The notes beneath the pieces were generated by a model that did not search any database, had not been told where the DNA came from, and saw only the letters and a list, made by a program, of their open reading frames with translations. A program made the translations under genes and the position numbers. From the NCBI GenBank assembly GCA_002438345.1, contig DJUJ01000240.1, forward strand, positions 38,110 through 47,993: a stretch of DNA of 9,884 bases, read 5' to 3'. Below, piece by piece: positions 7,226-9,884 of this stretch; positions within the stretch are counted from its first letter, which is position 1, and each line of letters starts with the position of its first letter. The stretch comes from Paenibacillus sp. UBA6285. Its GTDB lineage: Bacteria > Bacillota > Bacilli > Paenibacillales > Paenibacillaceae.

Positions 7226-7343
7226 CTGTAAAAATACATTTTTCTAGGATTGAAAGATCGCTAAAGCACTAATTCCTGCAAATCCATTTGCAGTTATTGA
7301 ACTTTATAAAGATGATATCTGTTAAAAAGCTGCACTTTTGCAG
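7226..7343. repeat. Three inverted repeats of CTGCA...TGCAG type with 52-bp period
   Basis: In the otherwise empty stretch 7175-7390 there are three related palindromic sites on the plus strand: CTGTAAAAATACAT (7226-7239), CTGCAAATCCATTTGCAG (7276-7293, perfect with a 2-nt centre), and CTGCACTTTTGCAG (7330-7343). Their centres are 7232.5, 7284.5 and 7336.5, exactly 52 bp apart. The sequence after the first and third sites is also partly similar (TTTCTAGGATT versus TTTCTATGATT). I see no convincing gene in this stretch. It may be a degenerate intergenic repeat element or a phased set of protein-binding sites. Confidence 0.5.
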
Positions 7344-7390
7344 TCTTTCTATGATTCGATAAGCAGCAAGGATTAACATACATCAGAATC

Positions 7391-7438
7391 AAAAAAAGGA
7401 GTGTCACAGCAGCCATCTCATGGCTACTATAACACTCC
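7391..7438 (-). terminator. Strong intrinsic terminator of the amino-acid ABC operon
   Basis: On the minus strand, GGAGTGTTATAGTAGCCA pairs with TGGCTGCTGTGACACTCC over 18 bp, including three G-U pairs, with a 5-nt loop, and is followed by seven T residues. It begins 55 nt after the stop codon of the ATPase gene and ends the importer operon. The 7439-7493 spacer holds nothing else I can see. Confidence 0.92.
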
Positions 7439-7493
7439 CTTCTTTCTCATCAATAGACACTTTATGAATCAGTCTGGAGCATCCATGTCCTTC

Positions 7494-8237
7494 TCACTCT
7501 TGACTAAGAAAAATCCGGGTTCGCTCCTGCTGCGGATTGTCAAAAATCTGCTCTGGTGTTCCGGACTCGATAATCTTACCGTTATCCATGAAAATCACAC
7601 GATCCGCCACATCACGAGCGAAGTTCATCTCATGAGTTACAACAATCATCGTCATATTCTCATCTGCGAGTTGCCTGATAACACGTAGCACCTCACCCGT
7701 GAGTTCAGGATCGAGCGCTGAGGTAGGCTCGTCGAACAATAGAATATCCGGATTCAGCATTAACGCTCTCGCGATGGCAACCCGCTGCTTCTGTCCACCT
7801 GACAGCATTGCAGGATACACCTCCGCTTTTTCAGCAAGACCTACCTTGGAGAGCAAATCCTTGCTTCTAGCCGTAATCTCCTTCACGTTTTCCCGTTTCA
7901 ACATCCTTGGAGCTAACTCGAGGTTACCCCGCACTGTTAGGTGTGGGAATAGGTTAAAGTGTTGAAACACCATTCCCATTGACGCAGTTATCTCACGAAT
8001 ATTAGCTCCATTAGCGTATTTACCATTCTCCACGAGTGACTTGCCTTGGATAAAGATGCTCCCACCCGTAACTTCTTCTAGATGCACTAAACTACGAAGC
8101 ATTGTACTCTTTCCCGAACCGGAAGGCCCGATAACTGCAACGGCTTCACCCGACTGAATATTAAAACTAACATTCTTCAGCACATCCAAATTGCCAAAGG
8201 ATTTCTGTAAATCCCTTACTTCTATCATGCTACTCAT
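7494..8237 (-). CDS. Polar amino-acid ABC transporter ATP-binding protein (GlnQ/HisP type)
   Basis: A 247-residue ATPase with all canonical motifs: Walker [10 protein letters not shown] (37-45), Q-loop FQHFNLFPH (91-99), signature LSGGQKQR (145-152), Walker B ILLFDEP (165-171), D-loop SALDP (173-177) and switch H202 (VVTHEM). The LSGGQKQR block and the [13 protein letters not shown] tail are typical of the GlnQ/HisP/TcyC group, which powers import of polar amino acids. It is the last gene of the importer operon, 15 nt after the permease stop, with AGAGGG 11 nt before ATG 8237; an internal ATG at 8228 is less well placed. It acts as a dimer on the cytoplasmic face of the permease. The exact substrate cannot be read from the ATPase. 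Confidence 0.96.
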   Translation of the reverse strand: MSSMIEVRDLQKSFGNLDVLKNVSFNIQSGEAVAVIGPSGSGKSTMLRSLVHLEEVTGGSIFIQGKSLVENGKYANGANIREITASMGMVFQHFNLFPHLTVRGNLELAPRMLKRENVKEITARSKDLLSKVGLAEKAEVYPAMLSGGQKQRVAIARALMLNPDILLFDEPTSALDPELTGEVLRVIRQLADENMTMIVVTHEMNFARDVADRVIFMDNGKIIESGTPEQIFDNPQQERTRIFLSQE

Positions 8238-8252
8238 ATTCAGACAGTCCCT

Positions 8253-8912
8253 CTACTCAAATTTGAAACGTTTTTCCAGTACTTTGAAGAATAAGGTCAA
8301 TACCAGCGTCATCAACAAATAGATAACTCCTGCCACCACAAAAGGGGTTACTGTAAAGTCTCGGTTTACTGCTGTTTTAGCATAATTCAGTAACTCCGGT
8401 ACAGCAACGGCATACAGTAGAGCCGTATCTTTGACTAGTGAAATCGATTCATTTGCCACAGCTGGCAAAGCTACCCTAAACATTTGAGCTAGGATTACCT
8501 TGCGCAGCGTCTGCCATTTACTCAGTCCGAGCACCTTGGCTGCTTCATGCTGCCCTTTATCAATGGAGAGCATACCCCCACGGAAGATCTCTGCGAAATA
8601 TGCCCCGTAGTTAAGAATAAATCCAAGACTCGCCGCAACGAAGCGGTCCATGACCAGATATTGTCCAATCACCGGAATCTGTGGTAAACCAAAGCAAAAA
8701 AACAACAATTGCAATAAAAGAGGTGTTCCCCGCATGACATAAATATAGCTATGCGCAATCCATGCCAAGGGTTTGATCACGCTCTTCGCCATCAAAGTGA
8801 CTAGGAACCCGAGCGGAATCGACACCAAAATAACAATAAGGAACAATAAAACAGTCGTACGCGCTCCCTCTAACATCGGTCCTGCAATTTTTATAATATA
8901 ATCCATATTCAT
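8253..8912 (-). CDS. Polar amino-acid ABC transporter permease (HisM/GlnP family)
   Basis: A 219-residue membrane protein of usual length for this family. Hydrophobic segments lie near 16-40, 62-80, 88-107, 150-172 and 187-211, matching the five-helix HisM fold. YVMRGTPLLLQLLF (58-71) is the family motif, and the EAA loop that docks the ATPase reads HEAAKVLGLSKWQTLRKVILAQ-like from 122 (E123, A124, A125, G129). With no second permease in the operon it probably forms a homodimer. It starts 30 nt after the binding-protein stop; AGGAG lies 12 nt before ATG 8912, and a second ATG two codons later is possible. Confidence 0.95.
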   Translation of the reverse strand: MNMDYIIKIAGPMLEGARTTVLLFLIVILVSIPLGFLVTLMAKSVIKPLAWIAHSYIYVMRGTPLLLQLLFFCFGLPQIPVIGQYLVMDRFVAASLGFILNYGAYFAEIFRGGMLSIDKGQHEAAKVLGLSKWQTLRKVILAQMFRVALPAVANESISLVKDTALLYAVAVPELLNYAKTAVNRDFTVTPFVVAGVIYLLMTLVLTLFFKVLEKRFKFE

Positions 8913-8942
8913 TTCTACAACCGACTCCTAAGTGTTAACAAT

Positions 8943-9713
8943 CTATTTCAGTACCTTATTTTCACCAAACCACTTCGTGGAAATCTCCTCAGCCGTTCCA
9001 TCACTATTCATTTCATCCAGAGCTTTCTGAAGCTCCTCTAGCAGTGCCTCATTACCTTTCTTAATTCCAATCCCGTACTGCTCAGGCGCAAGCGATTCAT
9101 CTAACAGTTTAAAGGCATGAGGCTCTTTTGACATATAATATCTAGCCACAACTTCATCAATAACTACACCATCCAGGCGTTTAGTCTTCAAGTCTGTGAG
9201 GGCTAGGACGTTATCTGGAAATTCTGATATATTAGCAATTTTGTCTTTAATCGGATTCTCATTCAAGGCATCAGCAGCTGATGATAAACTTTGGAGCCCT
9301 ACCTCTTTACCAGCCAAATCCTTAAGCTTCGAAATCGATGAATCCGCTAATACGACTATTACCTGGCTATTCTCAAGATAAGGCTTAGTGAATAATACCT
9401 TTTCCTTGCGTTCATCCGTGATGGTGTACCCATTCCAAATCATATCAATGCGTCCGCTGTTTAGTTCTGACTCCTTTGCTGACCAGTCGATTGGCTGAAA
9501 AATGATTTCTTTGCCCATTTTCTCAGCAGCCGCTCTGGCATAATCAATATCAAAACCAACGATTTCGTTGTTCTCATCTCTGAAGCCCATTGGAGCGAAC
9601 TTATCATCGATTCCGATGATAAGCTTTCCATCCTTACTCCCTGAAGCTGAGCAGCCTGCCAATGCAGTAATTACCATAATCATTAATAAGACTAAAATTG
9701 CTTTGTTCTTCAT
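8943..9713 (-). CDS. Amino-acid-binding lipoprotein of ABC importer (SBP family 3)
   Basis: A 256-residue precursor with a lipoprotein signal: basic MKNK, a hydrophobic core (5-18) and lipobox LAGC with C21 as the lipidated residue. The mature part is a type-3 periplasmic-binding fold: GIDDKFAPMGFRD (34-46), GFDIDYARAAAEKMG (53-67), then DMIWNGYTITDERKEKV (90-106) where R102 should bind the substrate carboxylate, and GVVIDEVVARYYM (182-194) where D186 should bind the amino group. These support an L-amino acid as ligand; cystine or a polar amino acid is plausible, but I cannot decide. GGGGGAT lies 7 nt before ATG 9713. First gene of the importer operon; the product is anchored on the outer face of the membrane. 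Confidence 0.95.
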   Translation of the reverse strand: MKNKAILVLLMIMVITALAGCSASGSKDGKLIIGIDDKFAPMGFRDENNEIVGFDIDYARAAAEKMGKEIIFQPIDWSAKESELNSGRIDMIWNGYTITDERKEKVLFTKPYLENSQVIVVLADSSISKLKDLAGKEVGLQSLSSAADALNENPIKDKIANISEFPDNVLALTDLKTKRLDGVVIDEVVARYYMSKEPHAFKLLDESLAPEQYGIGIKKGNEALLEELQKALDEMNSDGTAEEISTKWFGENKVLK

Positions 9714-9766
9714 CTCTTTTATCCCCCATCGTTGACACAGCAGTGTGTGCTTTAGTTCGGTAATAC

Positions 9767-9788
9767 GTTATCAGAGTATCATGATAAC
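9767..9788. promoter_or_regulatory. Inverted-repeat operator candidate upstream of the amino-acid importer
   Basis: A perfect 7-bp inverted repeat, GTTATCA-8 nt-TGATAAC, lies about 55-75 nt before the binding-protein start and overlaps the proposed -10. It contains a second small palindrome (TATCATGATA). I do not recognise the cognate regulator. Confidence 0.45.
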
Positions 9789-9815
9789 ATGGCAGGTGAA
9801 CTACGTCGATAGATT
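9782..9815 (-). promoter_or_regulatory. Tentative promoter of the amino-acid importer operon
   Basis: On the minus strand TCGACG, a 17-bp spacer and TATCAT give four and five matches of six to sigma-A consensus, with the -10 inside the inverted repeat at 9767-9788. A perfect TTGACA further upstream (about 9836-9831) has no good -10 at normal spacing. A small hairpin (ACACA/TGTGT) near 9736-9749 lies between the promoter and the ribosome binding site. Confidence 0.35.
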
Positions 9816-9855
9816 AGAGGGCCGTACTTGTGTCAAAACTACAACGATTTCGGAC

Positions 9856-9884
9856 AAAAAAAAGACGACAGATCAAATCTGTCG
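9856..9884 (-). terminator. Intrinsic terminator of the gene upstream (outside window)
   Basis: Reading leftward from the window edge, CGACAGAT and ATCTGTCG form an 8-bp perfect stem with a 3-nt loop, followed after two bases (TC) by eight T residues. The stem may extend past the edge. It should end a minus-strand gene to the right of the window, separating it from the amino-acid importer. Confidence 0.8.

Noticed and set aside
7168..7272. Plus-strand ORF of 34 codons in the spacer between the two ABC operons
   Set aside because: No ribosome binding site, it runs through one of the palindromic repeats, and I see no promoter or terminator for it.
9732..9766. Plus-strand TTGACA near 9732 as a divergent promoter
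   Set aside because: No -10 at normal spacing (the TAATAC lies 23 bp away) and no plus-strand gene follows.
1..9884. CRISPR arrays, tRNA or rRNA genes, insertion sequences
   Set aside because: I saw no regularly spaced identical repeats, no cloverleaf or rRNA-like stretch, and no transposase or terminal inverted repeats. The 52-bp repeat has only three degenerate units with no constant repeat sequence.

Overview
The window looks like chromosomal DNA of a low- to mid-GC Firmicute, most likely Paenibacillus or a close relative. Evidence: strong Shine-Dalgarno sequences of the AAGGAGG type, intrinsic terminators with long U tracts, a GntR/ABC/ABC-2 permease cassette of the YtrA-YtrB type, and a lipoprotein-type amino-acid binding protein. 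This placement is by eye, not from a database search. Every convincing gene lies on the minus strand, so transcription runs from high to low coordinates.

Reading in the direction of transcription: (1) At the right edge (9856-9884) is the terminator of a gene outside the window. (2) 9713-7494 is a three-gene polar amino-acid ABC importer (binding lipoprotein, permease, ATPase), with a probable promoter and inverted-repeat operator upstream and a very strong terminator at 7391-7438. (3) 7390-7175 has no gene but contains three CTGCA/TGCAG-type inverted repeats whose centres lie exactly 52 bp apart. (4) 7083-3812 is a GntR (YtrA-like) repressor, an ABC ATPase and a large ABC-2 permease, with overlapping genes and a promoter overlapped by a likely operator. 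(5) 3777-3482 is a compact unit that standard gene length cut-offs would miss: promoter, ribosome binding site, a 40-codon ORF and an intrinsic terminator. (6) 3448-1 is an RNA-repair operon: rlaP (nucleotidyltransferase), hen1 (RNA 3'-terminal 2'-O-methyltransferase and ligase partner) and pnkp (kinase-phosphatase-ligase). pnkp is cut by the left edge, so its ligase domain lies outside.

The main biology is the RNA-repair operon. In the known bacterial pathway, Pnkp removes the 2',3'-cyclic phosphate and phosphorylates the 5'-OH of ribotoxin-cleaved tRNA. Hen1 methylates the 3'-terminal 2'-OH before ligation, so the repaired RNA resists a second cut at that site. RlaP is a family associated with such systems, with no settled role that I know of. 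The most novel feature is the leader: a 40-codon Tyr/Asn-rich ORF followed by a terminator that ends just before the rlaP ribosome binding site, with no clear promoter in between. This suggests, but does not show, that the operon is controlled by attenuation, possibly responding to tRNA damage.
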